From Streptomyces sp. NBC_01304 (GTDB taxonomy: Bacteria > Actinomycetota > Actinomycetes > Streptomycetales > Streptomycetaceae), in assembly GCF_035975855.1 (NCBI RefSeq), contig NZ_CP109055.1, forward strand, positions 3,410,001 to 3,474,000: a DNA stretch of 64,000 nt. Direction: 5' to 3'. The stretch's first letter is position 1; every line of letters begins with the position of its first letter. The notes beneath the pieces are model-generated. The model saw only the letters and a list, made by a program, of their open reading frames with translations, was not told the origin of the DNA and did no database searches. Of this stretch, positions 1 through 8,179 are shown one piece after another. The translations under genes were made by a program, and so were the position numbers.

Positions 1-342
1 CAGCACCATATGAGTGACGGCGCGCAGGGACCGCGCACCCGCACGCACGCGTGCCCCCCATCCGGTCACGGGGAAGCCGATGCGCTCCAGTACGGCGGCG
101 AACAGCGAGTTCTGCTCGTAGCAGTAGCCCCCGCGCCGCCGGCGCACCATCTTCCTTTGGAGGTCGTCGATGTCGAGCAGCACCGGGCGGCCGAGCACGA
201 TCTCCAGGTTCTCGAAGGGAATCGACGCCACATGTGCGCGGTGCAGCCCGCGCAGGGTCTCCAGATCGGGCGTGGGCTTCCCCTCGAATCCGATCCGCGC
301 CAGATAGCCCTCAAGATCCAGTCGTTCGCTGCTCCATGTCAT
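1..342 (-). CDS. Arylamine N-acetyltransferase, N-terminal part
   Basis: This enzyme family transfers an acyl group from acyl-CoA to an arylamine or related amine through a cysteine thioester. Only the first 114 codons are present; the gene leaves the window at its left edge. The protein opens MTWSSERLDLEGYLARIGF, as NAT proteins do, continues through PFENLEIVLGRP, and reaches RGGYCYEQN, which holds the catalytic Cys at residue 74. The His and Asp of the triad would lie outside the window. ATG 342 is used as the start; an in-frame ATG at 351 is equally possible because neither has a clear ribosome site. It is transcribed away from the TerD-like gene. The family call is secure; the substrate cannot be told. 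Confidence 0.88.
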   Translation of the reverse strand, partial: MTWSSERLDLEGYLARIGFEGKPTPDLETLRGLHRAHVASIPFENLEIVLGRPVLLDIDDLQRKMVRRRRGGYCYEQNSLFAAVLERIGFPVTGWGARVRAGARSLRAVTHMVL

Positions 343-522
343 GCCCACCATGATCGCTGGATGGCCGCCACGCTCCAACTCCCTTTCCGGGTCGGCCCGC
401 TTGCTGAGATTGACCATGGCTTCGGTGATTGTCAGTCGTACGTCGTACCGTGTGTGTCGTCGTCACACCTGCCGTGCGGTGCCGTAGCGGCATCAACTCT
501 GCGCCGAGGAGGGGGAATTCCG

Positions 523-1056
523 GTGAGCAGTGTCAAGAAGGGCCTCGGGAAGGTCGAGGTGGGGCTCAAATGGGACCCGAGCTCGATCGGTGCGCCACCG
601 CACGACCTGGACATCGTGGCCGCGGCCTATCCGACCGGCGCGCCGTATGCCGAGCCGGCCTATGTGGTGCACTTCGGCAGCCGCTCGCCCGACGGCACGA
701 TCACGCTGAGCAGGGACAGCCGGGACGGCAAGGGCTTCGGCTTCGACGAGGTCATGGTCCTGGAGTTCGACCGGATTCCCGAGGCGTACACGCGTGTTGT
801 CGTGGGAGTCGTCATACAGCAGACGCAGCTGGAGGGCCGCAAGACCTTCGCCGCCATACGCAATACCGGGGTCCGCATCGCCTCGGGCTACACGGAGCTG
901 GCCACCAGCGACTTCGCGGAGGTGTCCGGCGACACCGCGGCCACGGTCGCGGAGTTCACCCGGGAGGCGTCCGGGGTCTGGGAGTTCCGCCGCGTGGTCC
1001 GCGGGTTCGACGCCGACCCGGCGTCGTTCGCGGCAGAGCTGGGCCGCTTTTCCTGA
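523..1056 (+). CDS. TerD-family stress protein
   Basis: This is a 177-residue TerD-domain protein. Members of this family bind calcium and are linked to tellurite, oxidative and developmental stress in actinomycetes, but the molecular role is unsettled. It begins VSSVKKGLGKVEVGLKWDPS and contains the family core LDIVAAAYPTGAP, DEVMVLEFDRIP, and a C-terminal EFTREASGVWEFRRVVRGF. The GTG start at 523 is chosen because a purine-rich ribosome site (GGAGGGGG) ends a few bases upstream; the same frame is open further left but lacks family similarity there. The gene stands alone, with a divergent NAT gene on one side and a shared terminator with nrdJ on the other. Confidence 0.9.
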   Translation: MSSVKKGLGKVEVGLKWDPSSIGAPPHDLDIVAAAYPTGAPYAEPAYVVHFGSRSPDGTITLSRDSRDGKGFGFDEVMVLEFDRIPEAYTRVVVGVVIQQTQLEGRKTFAAIRNTGVRIASGYTELATSDFAEVSGDTAATVAEFTREASGVWEFRRVVRGFDADPASFAAELGRFS

Positions 1057-1080
1057 GGCCTCGGGTCCGAGCACACGAAA

Positions 1081-1111
1081 GCGGGGAGCCGGCCGATGGC
1101 CGACTCCCCGC
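1081..1111. terminator. Bidirectional terminator between TerD gene and nrdJ
   Basis: A 14-bp stem with one mismatch (1081-1094 against 1098-1111) closes on a 3-base loop. It lies between two convergent genes, 24 bases past the TerD stop and 27 bases past the nrdJ stop, so it can serve both. As is usual in Streptomyces there is no long T tract. Confidence 0.75.
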
Positions 1112-1138
1112 GATCTCAGGCTCTAGTGACGCTCAGCG

Positions 1139-4036
1139 TCAGCTGCAGCCACTGGTCGAGCCGCAGCCCTCGCAGATGTAGCAGGAACCGGCCCGCTGCA
1201 TCTTCGTCCCGCAGGAGAAGCAGAGCGGGGCGTCGGCGCTGACGCCGAGCTGCATCTCGACGAGCTCCGCCGAGTTGTGCGCCACCTGCGGGGTGGCCTT
1301 GACCGGCTCGGCCTTCGCCGTGGTGACGGCCTTCAGGAGCTCCTGGGCACGCGGGGCGGACTGGGCCAGGCCCTCGACGTCCACCTCGTCGTCCTCCAGA
1401 GTCGGCTCGTACGAACCGGTCTCCAGGTGACGCTGACGCTCCTCGGCGGAGTGGATGCCGAGCGCGGAGCGGGTCTCGAAGGGCAGGAAGTCCAGCGCCA
1501 GGCGGCGGAAGATGTAGTCGACGATCGACTGCGCCATCCGCACGTCCGGGTCGTCCGTCATGCCGGCCGGCTCGAAGCGCATGTTGGTGAACTTCGAGAC
1601 GTACGTCTCCAGCGGCACGCCGTACTGCAGACCCACCGAGACGGCGATCGAGAAGGCGTCCATCATGCCCGCGAGGGTCGAACCCTGCTTGGACATCTTC
1701 AGGAAGACCTCACCGAGACCGTCGTCCGGGTAGGAGTTGGCGGTCATGTAGCCCTCGGCGCCACCCACGGTGAAGGAGGTGGTGATGCCGGGACGGCCCT
1801 TGGGCAGACGCTTGCGGACCGGGCGGTACTCGACGACCTTCTCGACGGCCTCGCGGATCGTCGCCTCGGTCTTCGCGGTGACCTCGACCTTCTCCTTCTC
1901 CTTGGTCTTCGCGGAGAGGGGCTGGCCGACCTTGCAGTTGTCGCGGTAGATGGCGAGCGCCTTGACGCCCATCTTCCACGCCTCGAAGTAGACCTCTTCG
2001 ACGTCCTCGACGGTCGCCGTCTCCGGCAGGTTGACCGTCTTGGAGAGCGCGCCCGAGATCCACGGCTGGATCGCGGCCATCATCCGGACGTGGCCCATCG
2101 CGGAGATGGAACGCTCGCCCATGGCGCAGTCGAAGACCTCGTAGTGCGCGGCCTTCAGACCGGGGGCGTCGATCACATTGCCGTTGTCGGCGATGTGGGC
2201 GACGATCGCCTCGATCTGCTCCTCCTGGTAACCCAGGCGGCGCAGGGCCTGCGGGACGGTGCCGTTGACGATCTGCATCGAGCCGCCGCCGACCAGCTTC
2301 TTGAACTTGACCAGGGCGAGGTCGGGCTCAAGGCCGGTGGTGTCACAGGACATCGCGAGACCGATGGTGCCGGTCGGGGCGATGACCGAGGCCTGCGAGT
2401 TGCGGAAGCCGTTCTTCTCGCCGAGGCGCAGAACGTCCTGCCAGGCCTCCGTGGCCGCGGCCCAGACCGGGCTGTCCAGGTCGTCCATGCGCACGGCGTT
2501 GCCGTTGGCGTCGGCGTGCTGCTTCATGACGCGCTTGTGCGGCGTGGCGTTGCGGGCGTAGCCGTCGTACGGGCCGACGACCGCGGCGAGCTCGGCGGAG
2601 CGCTTGTACGAGGTACCCGTCATCAGCGAGGTGATGGCACCGGCGAGCGCACGGCCGCCGTCGCTGTCGTAGGCGTGGCCGGTCGCCATGAGCAGGGCGC
2701 CCAGGTTCGCGTAACCGATACCCAGCTGACGGAAGGCGCGGGTGTTCTCGCCGATCTTCTGCGTCGGGAAGTCCGCGAAGCAGATCGAGATGTCCATCGC
2801 GGTGATGACCAGCTCGACGACCTTGGCGAAGCGCTCGGCCTCGAAGGACTGGGTGCCCTTGCCGTCGTCCTTGAGGAACTTCATCAGGTTCAGCGAGGCG
2901 AGGTTGCACGACGTGTTGTCCAGGTGCATGTACTCGCTGCACGGGTTCGAGCCGTTGATCCGGCCGGACTCCGGGCAGGTGTGCCACTGGTTGATGGTGT
3001 CGTCGTACTGGATGCCGGGGTCGGCACAGGCCCAGGCGGCCTCGGCCATCTTGCGGAAGAGGGACTTGGCCTCGACCTCTTCGATGACGTCACCGGTCAT
3101 GCGGGCGCGCAGACCGAACTTGCCGCCGTTCTCGACCGCCTTCATGAACTCGTCGTTCACACGGACCGAGTTGTTGGCGTTCTGGTACTGGACGGACGTG
3201 ATGTCGTCGCCGCCCAGGTCCATGTCGAAGCCCGCGTCACGCAGCGCGCGGATCTTCTCCTCTTCCTTCACCTTGGTCTCGATGAAGCCCTCGATGTCGG
3301 GGTGGTCGACGTCGAGGATGACCATCTTGGCCGCGCGGCGTGTGGCGCCACCCGACTTGATCGTTCCTGCGGAGGCGTCGGCACCGCGCATGAAGGAGAC
3401 CGGACCCGAGGCGTTGCCGCCCGAGGAGAGGAGCTCCTTGGAGGAGCGGATACGGGAGAGGTTCAGGCCGGCACCGGAGCCGCCCTTGAAGATCATGCCC
3501 TCTTCCTTGTACCAGTCGAGGATCGACTCCATGGAGTCGTCGACGGCCAGGATGAAACAGGCCGAGACCTGCTGCGGCTGGGGCGTGCCGACGTTGAACC
3601 ACACCGGGGAGTTGAAGCTGAAGATCTGGTGCAGGAGGGCGTACGCCAGCTCGTGCTCGAAGATCTCGGCGTCGGCGGGCGAGGCGAAGTAGTTGTAGTC
3701 CTCGCCGGCCTTCCGATACGTCTTCACGATGCGGTCGATCAGCTGCTTGAGGCCGGTCTCGCGCTGCGGGGTGCCGACGGCACCACGGAAGTACTTGCTG
3801 GTGACGATGTTGACCGCGTTCACCGACCAGAAGTCGGGGAACTCGACGCCACGCTGCTCGAAATTGACCGAGCCGTCGCGCCAATTGGTCATGACGACGT
3901 CACGGCGCTCCCAGACCACCTCGTCGTACGGATGCACGCCGGGCGTCGTGTGGATGCGCTCGATACGCAGACCCTTGCTGGCCTTGGACCCCTTGGCGCG
4001 GGAACCTCGTGCCGGGCCGCTCGTCGTCTCTGTCAT
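1139..4036 (-). CDS. nrdJ: Class II (adenosylcobalamin) ribonucleotide reductase
   Basis: NrdJ reduces ribonucleotides to deoxyribonucleotides using vitamin B12 coenzyme and needs no oxygen-dependent radical subunit. The protein has 965 residues. Visible marks include SACFILAVDDSMESI and FKGGSGAGLNLSRIRSS in the substrate site, NPCSEYMHLDNTSCNLASLN in the barrel, and a C-terminal tail with CFSCGTKMQRAGSCYICEGC that carries zinc-type and redox cysteines. ATG 4036 is chosen because GGGAGG sits seven bases ahead; a longer in-frame reading to 4129 has no family similarity. It lies 177 bp downstream of nrdR on the same strand and is probably cotranscribed with it under NrdR control. A small hairpin (4071-4093) lies ahead of the start. 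I saw no B12-box sequence of a cobalamin riboswitch in the gap. Confidence 0.96.
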   Translation of the reverse strand: MTETTSGPARGSRAKGSKASKGLRIERIHTTPGVHPYDEVVWERRDVVMTNWRDGSVNFEQRGVEFPDFWSVNAVNIVTSKYFRGAVGTPQRETGLKQLIDRIVKTYRKAGEDYNYFASPADAEIFEHELAYALLHQIFSFNSPVWFNVGTPQPQQVSACFILAVDDSMESILDWYKEEGMIFKGGSGAGLNLSRIRSSKELLSSGGNASGPVSFMRGADASAGTIKSGGATRRAAKMVILDVDHPDIEGFIETKVKEEEKIRALRDAGFDMDLGGDDITSVQYQNANNSVRVNDEFMKAVENGGKFGLRARMTGDVIEEVEAKSLFRKMAEAAWACADPGIQYDDTINQWHTCPESGRINGSNPCSEYMHLDNTSCNLASLNLMKFLKDDGKGTQSFEAERFAKVVELVITAMDISICFADFPTQKIGENTRAFRQLGIGYANLGALLMATGHAYDSDGGRALAGAITSLMTGTSYKRSAELAAVVGPYDGYARNATPHKRVMKQHADANGNAVRMDDLDSPVWAAATEAWQDVLRLGEKNGFRNSQASVIAPTGTIGLAMSCDTTGLEPDLALVKFKKLVGGGSMQIVNGTVPQALRRLGYQEEQIEAIVAHIADNGNVIDAPGLKAAHYEVFDCAMGERSISAMGHVRMMAAIQPWISGALSKTVNLPETATVEDVEEVYFEAWKMGVKALAIYRDNCKVGQPLSAKTKEKEKVEVTAKTEATIREAVEKVVEYRPVRKRLPKGRPGITTSFTVGGAEGYMTANSYPDDGLGEVFLKMSKQGSTLAGMMDAFSIAVSVGLQYGVPLETYVSKFTNMRFEPAGMTDDPDVRMAQSIVDYIFRRLALDFLPFETRSALGIHSAEERQRHLETGSYEPTLEDDEVDVEGLAQSAPRAQELLKAVTTAKAEPVKATPQVAHNSAELVEMQLGVSADAPLCFSCGTKMQRAGSCYICEGCGSTSGCS

Positions 4037-4213
4037 GCCGCCTCCCTGTATCAGGCTAAAACGCCCTGAAGTGCCACGTTCTTCCCGTGGCACGGTGTGT
4101 GTCGATAAGCCCCTGGGCGCCACTGGCACCGCCCCTGGACAGGTCTGAATAGGTCTTGCTCGCCGCTGATCGACCGAGCCGTACGTTCTCGCGCGTGCGG
4201 CCCGGCCTGCCGG

Positions 4214-4771
4214 TCAGTCGGCGGCGGTGGCGGGCACGGGGACTTCGACAGCCCCCGTGGGCCCGCGGCCGGCTTCTTGGTCTGCTTCGCCCGCGTATTG
4301 CTCACCCGCGCCGCGGTCGACGTCGGCATGCTGCTCACGCAGCTCCGTGATGGCGGCCTCGAAGTCCTCGAGCGAGTCGAACGCCCGGTAGACGGACGCG
4401 AAGCGCAGATAGGCGACGAGGTCGAGGTCCCGCAGCGGACCGAGTATGGCCAGACCCACGTCATGGGTGGTCAGCTCGGCACTGCCGGTGGCGCGCACCG
4501 CCTCCTCGACCCGCTGGCCGAGCTGGGCGAGTGCGTCCTCGGTCACCGGTCGCCCCTGGCATGCCTTGCGCACGCCATTGATGACCTTCGTACGACTGAA
4601 AGGTTCGGTCACGCCGCTGCGCTTGACCACCATCAGAGAGCAGGTCTCCACCGTCGTGAAACGACGAGTGCAGTCGGGACACTGACGGCGCCTGCGGATC
4701 GACGTCCCGTCATCGGTGGTGCGACTGTCGACGACGCGGCTGTCGGGGTGCCTGCAGAAGGGGCAGTGCAT
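4214..4771 (-). CDS. nrdR: Transcriptional repressor NrdR
   Basis: NrdR is the zinc-ribbon, ATP-cone repressor that senses ATP/dATP and represses ribonucleotide reductase genes. The 185-residue protein starts MHCPFC and has four zinc cysteines at 3, 6, 31 and 34, followed by the ATP-cone region ([20 protein letters not shown] onward). Its C-terminus carries an extra acidic and Pro/Ala-rich tail of about 30 residues beyond the conserved core. ATG 4771 has GGGAG a few bases upstream. The gene is first in an apparent nrdR-nrdJ operon, and paired NrdR boxes lie upstream of it, so it should repress itself. It diverges from lexA. Confidence 0.96.
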   Translation of the reverse strand: MHCPFCRHPDSRVVDSRTTDDGTSIRRRRQCPDCTRRFTTVETCSLMVVKRSGVTEPFSRTKVINGVRKACQGRPVTEDALAQLGQRVEEAVRATGSAELTTHDVGLAILGPLRDLDLVAYLRFASVYRAFDSLEDFEAAITELREQHADVDRGAGEQYAGEADQEAGRGPTGAVEVPVPATAAD

Positions 4772-4911
4772 AACTCCCAACCCTCCTTCACAGCACGACT
4801 GATTGGCCTCGAAAGGGGCCATGAGCCCCTCGAAGCAGCCCCAAGCATAGGTGATGACCGGGGGCCCGAAGGACCAGCCACCACAACTTCTGGGCTGCTG
4901 CGCCAATCCAA

Positions 4912-4956
4912 CCACTAGATCTGGGGTTTGGCCGCACTTTCGACACTAGAGCGTGT
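4912..4956 (-). promoter_or_regulatory. Paired NrdR boxes upstream of nrdR-nrdJ
   Basis: Two related sites lie 141-185 bases upstream of the nrdR start. The first (4912-4925) reads CCACTAGATCTGGG and the second (4943-4956) reads ACACTAGAGCGTGT; both share CACTAGA. Their centres are 31 bp apart, three helical turns, which is the spacing known for NrdR box pairs. The second box is a perfect 5+5 inverted repeat when one flanking base is added on each side. The operator role is inferred from family knowledge and position. Confidence 0.75.
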
Positions 4957-5179
4957 CGCGTGGCGGGAGTCGACGACGAGCGTACGTGAAGGGGGGCGGT
5001 GCCCGACGGCCGGGAGGTCGGGTGGCACACTGTCAGTCCCGGTACGCGCCCGCCGCAGGCCCGCCGCACAGGTCGGACCGCGGCGGTGAAGAGTACCGCA
5101 ATGACCGAATTGCCTTCCGTTCGATCGCGATCCATACACCCGGGCACATGATCACGTCAGGTGCTCCGAATTTTTTCAC

Positions 5180-5195
5180 TCGAACGTGTGTTTGG
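5180..5195 (+). promoter_or_regulatory. LexA (SOS) box upstream of lexA
   Basis: The sequence TCGAACGTGTGTTTGG matches the actinobacterial SOS box TCGAAC-N4-GTTCGA at all of the left half and most of the right half. It lies 63 bases before the lexA start, so lexA is expected to be autoregulated. A T-rich run just before it is unusual for this genome and may belong to the promoter. Confidence 0.85.
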
Positions 5196-5257
5196 CGCAA
5201 CCTTTCGAAAGCAACTACCGTTGTCCAGCTAGGGAGACATTCTCGAGAGGGGCCGCC

Positions 5258-6043
5258 GTGACCACCACCGCAGACAGCGCCACCATCACCGCCCAGGACC
5301 GTACCCAGGGCCGACTCGAGCCGGTGCATGCCATGAATGACGCAGGTACGCCCCCGGAGGGGCCCAAGCCCGCACGCTCGCTGCCCGGCCGACCTCCAGG
5401 AATCAGGGCGGACAGTTCGGGGCTCACCGACCGACAGCGCCGGGTCATCGAAGTCATCCGGGACTCTGTGCAGCGGCGCGGCTACCCGCCGTCGATGCGT
5501 GAGATCGGCCAGGCAGTGGGCCTGTCCAGCACTTCGTCCGTCGCCCACCAGCTGATGGCGCTCGAGCGCAAGGGCTTCCTGCGCCGCGACCCGCACCGCC
5601 CCCGGGCGTACGAGGTCCGCGGCTCCGACCAGCCCAGCAGCCAGCCCACGGACACCACCGGGAAGCCGGCAGCGTCGTATGTCCCGCTCGTCGGGCGGAT
5701 CGCCGCAGGCGGCCCGATCCTCGCCGAGGAGTCGGTCGAGGACGTCTTCCCGCTCCCCCGGCAGCTCGTGGGCGACGGTGAGCTCTTCGTGCTCAAGGTC
5801 GTCGGTGACTCGATGATCGAGGCCGCGATCATGGACGGGGACTGGGTGACGGTCCGCCGCCAGCCCGTTGCGGAGAACGGCGACATCGTGGCAGCCATGC
5901 TGGATGGCGAGGCGACGGTCAAGCGCTTCAAGCGTGAGGACGGGCATGTGTGGCTGCTGCCGCACAACTCCGCGTACCAGCCGATCGCCGGTGACGAGGC
6001 CACCATCCTCGGCAAGGTCGTGGCGGTGCTGCGGCGGGTCTGA
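5258..6043 (+). CDS. lexA: SOS repressor LexA
   Basis: LexA represses DNA-damage genes and cleaves itself when RecA-ssDNA filaments form. The 261-residue protein has an N-terminal winged helix ([20 protein letters not shown] to [17 protein letters not shown]), a cleavage site of Ala-Gly type in [12 protein letters not shown], the catalytic Ser in [11 protein letters not shown] and the catalytic Lys in GEATVKRFK. The N-terminus has an extra low-complexity stretch of about 55 residues, common in Streptomyces LexA. GTG 5258 is chosen because GAGAGGGG precedes it; the frame opens at 5186, but that would put the SOS box right next to the start. It diverges from nrdR and converges on dinG. Confidence 0.96.
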   Translation: MTTTADSATITAQDRTQGRLEPVHAMNDAGTPPEGPKPARSLPGRPPGIRADSSGLTDRQRRVIEVIRDSVQRRGYPPSMREIGQAVGLSSTSSVAHQLMALERKGFLRRDPHRPRAYEVRGSDQPSSQPTDTTGKPAASYVPLVGRIAAGGPILAEESVEDVFPLPRQLVGDGELFVLKVVGDSMIEAAIMDGDWVTVRRQPVAENGDIVAAMLDGEATVKRFKREDGHVWLLPHNSAYQPIAGDEATILGKVVAVLRRV

Positions 6044-6061
6044 GCACATCGCCCCATGGCC

Positions 6062-6096
6062 GGGCCCCGGAACCAACTGCGCCGGTTCCGGGGCCC
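6062..6096 (+). terminator. Terminator after lexA
   Basis: A perfect 13-bp stem (6062-6074 with 6084-6096) around a 9-base loop begins 18 bases after the lexA stop codon. Confidence 0.8.
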
Positions 6097-6118
6097 TGTG
6101 TTGTCTGCGCCAGGGGTG

Positions 6119-6145
6119 GGGCCGACCGCAGCGAGCGGTCGGCCC
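6119..6145 (-). terminator. Terminator after dinG
   Basis: A perfect 11-bp stem (6119-6129 with 6135-6145) with a 5-base loop lies directly after the dinG stop codon on the minus strand. Together with the neighbouring lexA hairpin it separates the two convergent genes. Confidence 0.75.
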
Positions 6146-6147
6146 GG

Positions 6148-8139
6148 CTACTTCCCCTCCGCCTTCGCCGCAGCATCGATCGCGGACAGTGAGCGGCGGG
6201 CCTGATTGCGGTCCGTGGTGTACCAGAAGTCCGGCAGCGAAGCCTTCAGATAGTTGCCGTAGCGAGCTGTGGCCAGCCGCGGGTCGAGGATCGCGACCAC
6301 ACCACGGTCCCCCGTGGCACGCACCAGACGCCCGGCGCCCTGCGCCATCAACAGCGCCGCATGCGTGGCCGCCACCGCCATGAAGCCATTGCCTCCGGCG
6401 TCTTCCACGGCCTTCTGGCGCGCGCTCATCAGCGGATCGTCGGGCCGCGGGAACGGAATCTTGTCCATCACCACCAACTGACAGCTGGCCCCGGGCACAT
6501 CCACGCCCTGCCACAGGGACAGCGTGCCGAAGAGGCAGGTCTTCGGGTCGGCCGCGAAGTTCTTGATCAATTCGCCCAGGGTCTCCTCGCCCTGCAGCAG
6601 GATCGGGATGTCCGGGATCCGGGTCCGCAGTTCCTCGGCGGCCTGCTGGGCCGCGCGCATCGAGGAGAAGAGCCCGAGCGTGCGGCCCCCGCTCGACTCG
6701 ATCAGTTCCGTGAGCTCATCGAGCATGTCGCTGCGGGTGCCCTCGCGACCGGGGCGGGCCAGGTGCTTGGCGACGTACAGGATTCCCTGCTTGCCGTACT
6801 CGAACGGGGAGCCGACGTCGATGCCCTTCCAGACCGGCAGGTCCGCGGCCTCGGTGCCCTCCTCGCCCGCGGTGCCCTCCGGGGCAAGGCCGAGCGACGC
6901 GCCCACGCCGTTGAAATCCCCGCCCAGCTTGAGCGTCGCGGACGTCAGGACCACCGAGCGGTCCTCGAAGAGGTTCTCGCGCAGCAGGCCCGAAACGGAC
7001 ATCGGTGCGACCCGCAGCGAGGCGCCGAAGCGGTCATGGCGCTCGTACCAGACGACATCCCACTCGGAGCCGTTGCTGATGCGCTCCGCCACGTCGTGGA
7101 CACTCTCGACCGCGGCCTGCGCCTGCTTGCGTACGGCGTCCTCGTCCTGCACGGACTTGTCGCGGGTCGAACCCAGGGCCGAAATGACATGCCGCGCGGC
7201 GTCGCGCAGCGCCATCAGCGCGTATCCGAGGTCCTCCGGGATCTCCTCGAGCCGGCCCGGCAGGGCCAGCTCCATCACCCGCTCGAAGCCCTCGGCGGCC
7301 GTCTGCAGCTGGTCGGCGACCTTCTCGTCCACCAGCCTGGCCGAGCGGCGGACCGCGCGGTTGACCTGGCCCGGAGTGAGCTCGCCCGTGGCCACGCCGG
7401 TGACGCGGGAGACCAGCTCATGGGCCTCGTCCACGATCAGTACTTCATGCTGCGGAAGGATCGGCGCGCCCTCGATGGCGTCGATCGCAAGGAGGGCGTG
7501 ATTGGTGACGACGACCTCGGCGAGCTTCGCCCGCTCCCGGGCCATTTCCGCGAAGCACTCCGCGCCGTACGCGCACTTCGTCGCGCCCAGACACTCACGG
7601 GACGACACCGACACCTGGGACCAGGCGCGATCCGAGACGCCGGGCGTGAGGTCGTCCCGGTCCCCGGTCTCGGTCTCGTCCGCCCAGTCCCGCATCCGCA
7701 GCAGGTCCTGGCCCAGCTTGCTGGTGGGCGCGGCCGACTCGAACTGGTCGAAGAGCCCGTCCTCCTCTTCCTGTGGCACACCCTCGTGGAGACGGTGCAG
7801 GCACAGATAGTTGGACCGGCCCTTCAGCATCGCGAAGTCGGGGCGGCGGCGGAGCAGAGGGTGCAGCGCGTCGACCGTACGCGGAAGGTCGCGTTCCACC
7901 AGCTGGCGCTGCAGGGCGATCGTGGCGGTCGCGATGACGACACGCTCCCCGTGCGCCAGCGCGGGCACCAGATAGCCGAGGGACTTTCCGGTGCCCGTGC
8001 CGGCCTGGACCAACAGGTGGGACTCGCTGTCGATGGCCTCGGCGACCGCTTCGGCCATGGTCACCTGGCCAGGGCGCTCCGTGCCGCCGACAGCAGTGAC
8101 AGCGGCATGCAGGAGTTCGGGGAGTGAGGGCTTCGTCAT
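6148..8139 (-). CDS. dinG: DinG-family ATP-dependent DNA helicase
   Basis: DinG is a 5'-3' superfamily 2 helicase of the XPD type that unwinds forked DNA, R-loops and similar structures. The 663-residue protein has Walker A GTGTGKS near residue 50, a DEAH box (VDEAHEL), and an iron-sulfur region with one cysteine in YLCLHRL and three in ECLGATKCAYGAECF. Helicase motifs of the second RecA domain appear as GTLSLWQGVDVPG and AQGAGRLVRATGDRG. ATG 8139 is preceded by GGTGGTCGAG. It ends the leftward run that starts with the siderophore genes (40-bp gap) but is probably an independent core gene. I saw no LexA box directly before it. Confidence 0.93.
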   Translation of the reverse strand: MTKPSLPELLHAAVTAVGGTERPGQVTMAEAVAEAIDSESHLLVQAGTGTGKSLGYLVPALAHGERVVIATATIALQRQLVERDLPRTVDALHPLLRRRPDFAMLKGRSNYLCLHRLHEGVPQEEEDGLFDQFESAAPTSKLGQDLLRMRDWADETETGDRDDLTPGVSDRAWSQVSVSSRECLGATKCAYGAECFAEMARERAKLAEVVVTNHALLAIDAIEGAPILPQHEVLIVDEAHELVSRVTGVATGELTPGQVNRAVRRSARLVDEKVADQLQTAAEGFERVMELALPGRLEEIPEDLGYALMALRDAARHVISALGSTRDKSVQDEDAVRKQAQAAVESVHDVAERISNGSEWDVVWYERHDRFGASLRVAPMSVSGLLRENLFEDRSVVLTSATLKLGGDFNGVGASLGLAPEGTAGEEGTEAADLPVWKGIDVGSPFEYGKQGILYVAKHLARPGREGTRSDMLDELTELIESSGGRTLGLFSSMRAAQQAAEELRTRIPDIPILLQGEETLGELIKNFAADPKTCLFGTLSLWQGVDVPGASCQLVVMDKIPFPRPDDPLMSARQKAVEDAGGNGFMAVAATHAALLMAQGAGRLVRATGDRGVVAILDPRLATARYGNYLKASLPDFWYTTDRNQARRSLSAIDAAAKAEGK

Positions 8140-8179
8140 AGCTCGACCACCCTACGGGGCGCCACTGACAAACCCGCGA

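Noticed and set aside
493..1074. A 193-codon minus-strand frame opposite the TerD-like gene.
   Set aside because: It has no recognisable domain, while the plus strand gives a clear TerD protein with a ribosome site.
1277..4069. A 930-codon open frame opposite nrdJ, and similar long frames opposite lhr, lexA/dinG and miaB.
   Set aside because: They are antisense shadows from extreme third-position G+C; they have Arg/Gly/Leu-rich composition and no family motifs, while the other strand encodes well-known proteins.
4037..4213. A possible cobalamin riboswitch before the B12-dependent nrdJ.
   Set aside because: No B12-box-like sequence or large conserved fold could be found in 177 bp; only a short hairpin is present. 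Class II reductases are also not expected to be repressed by B12.
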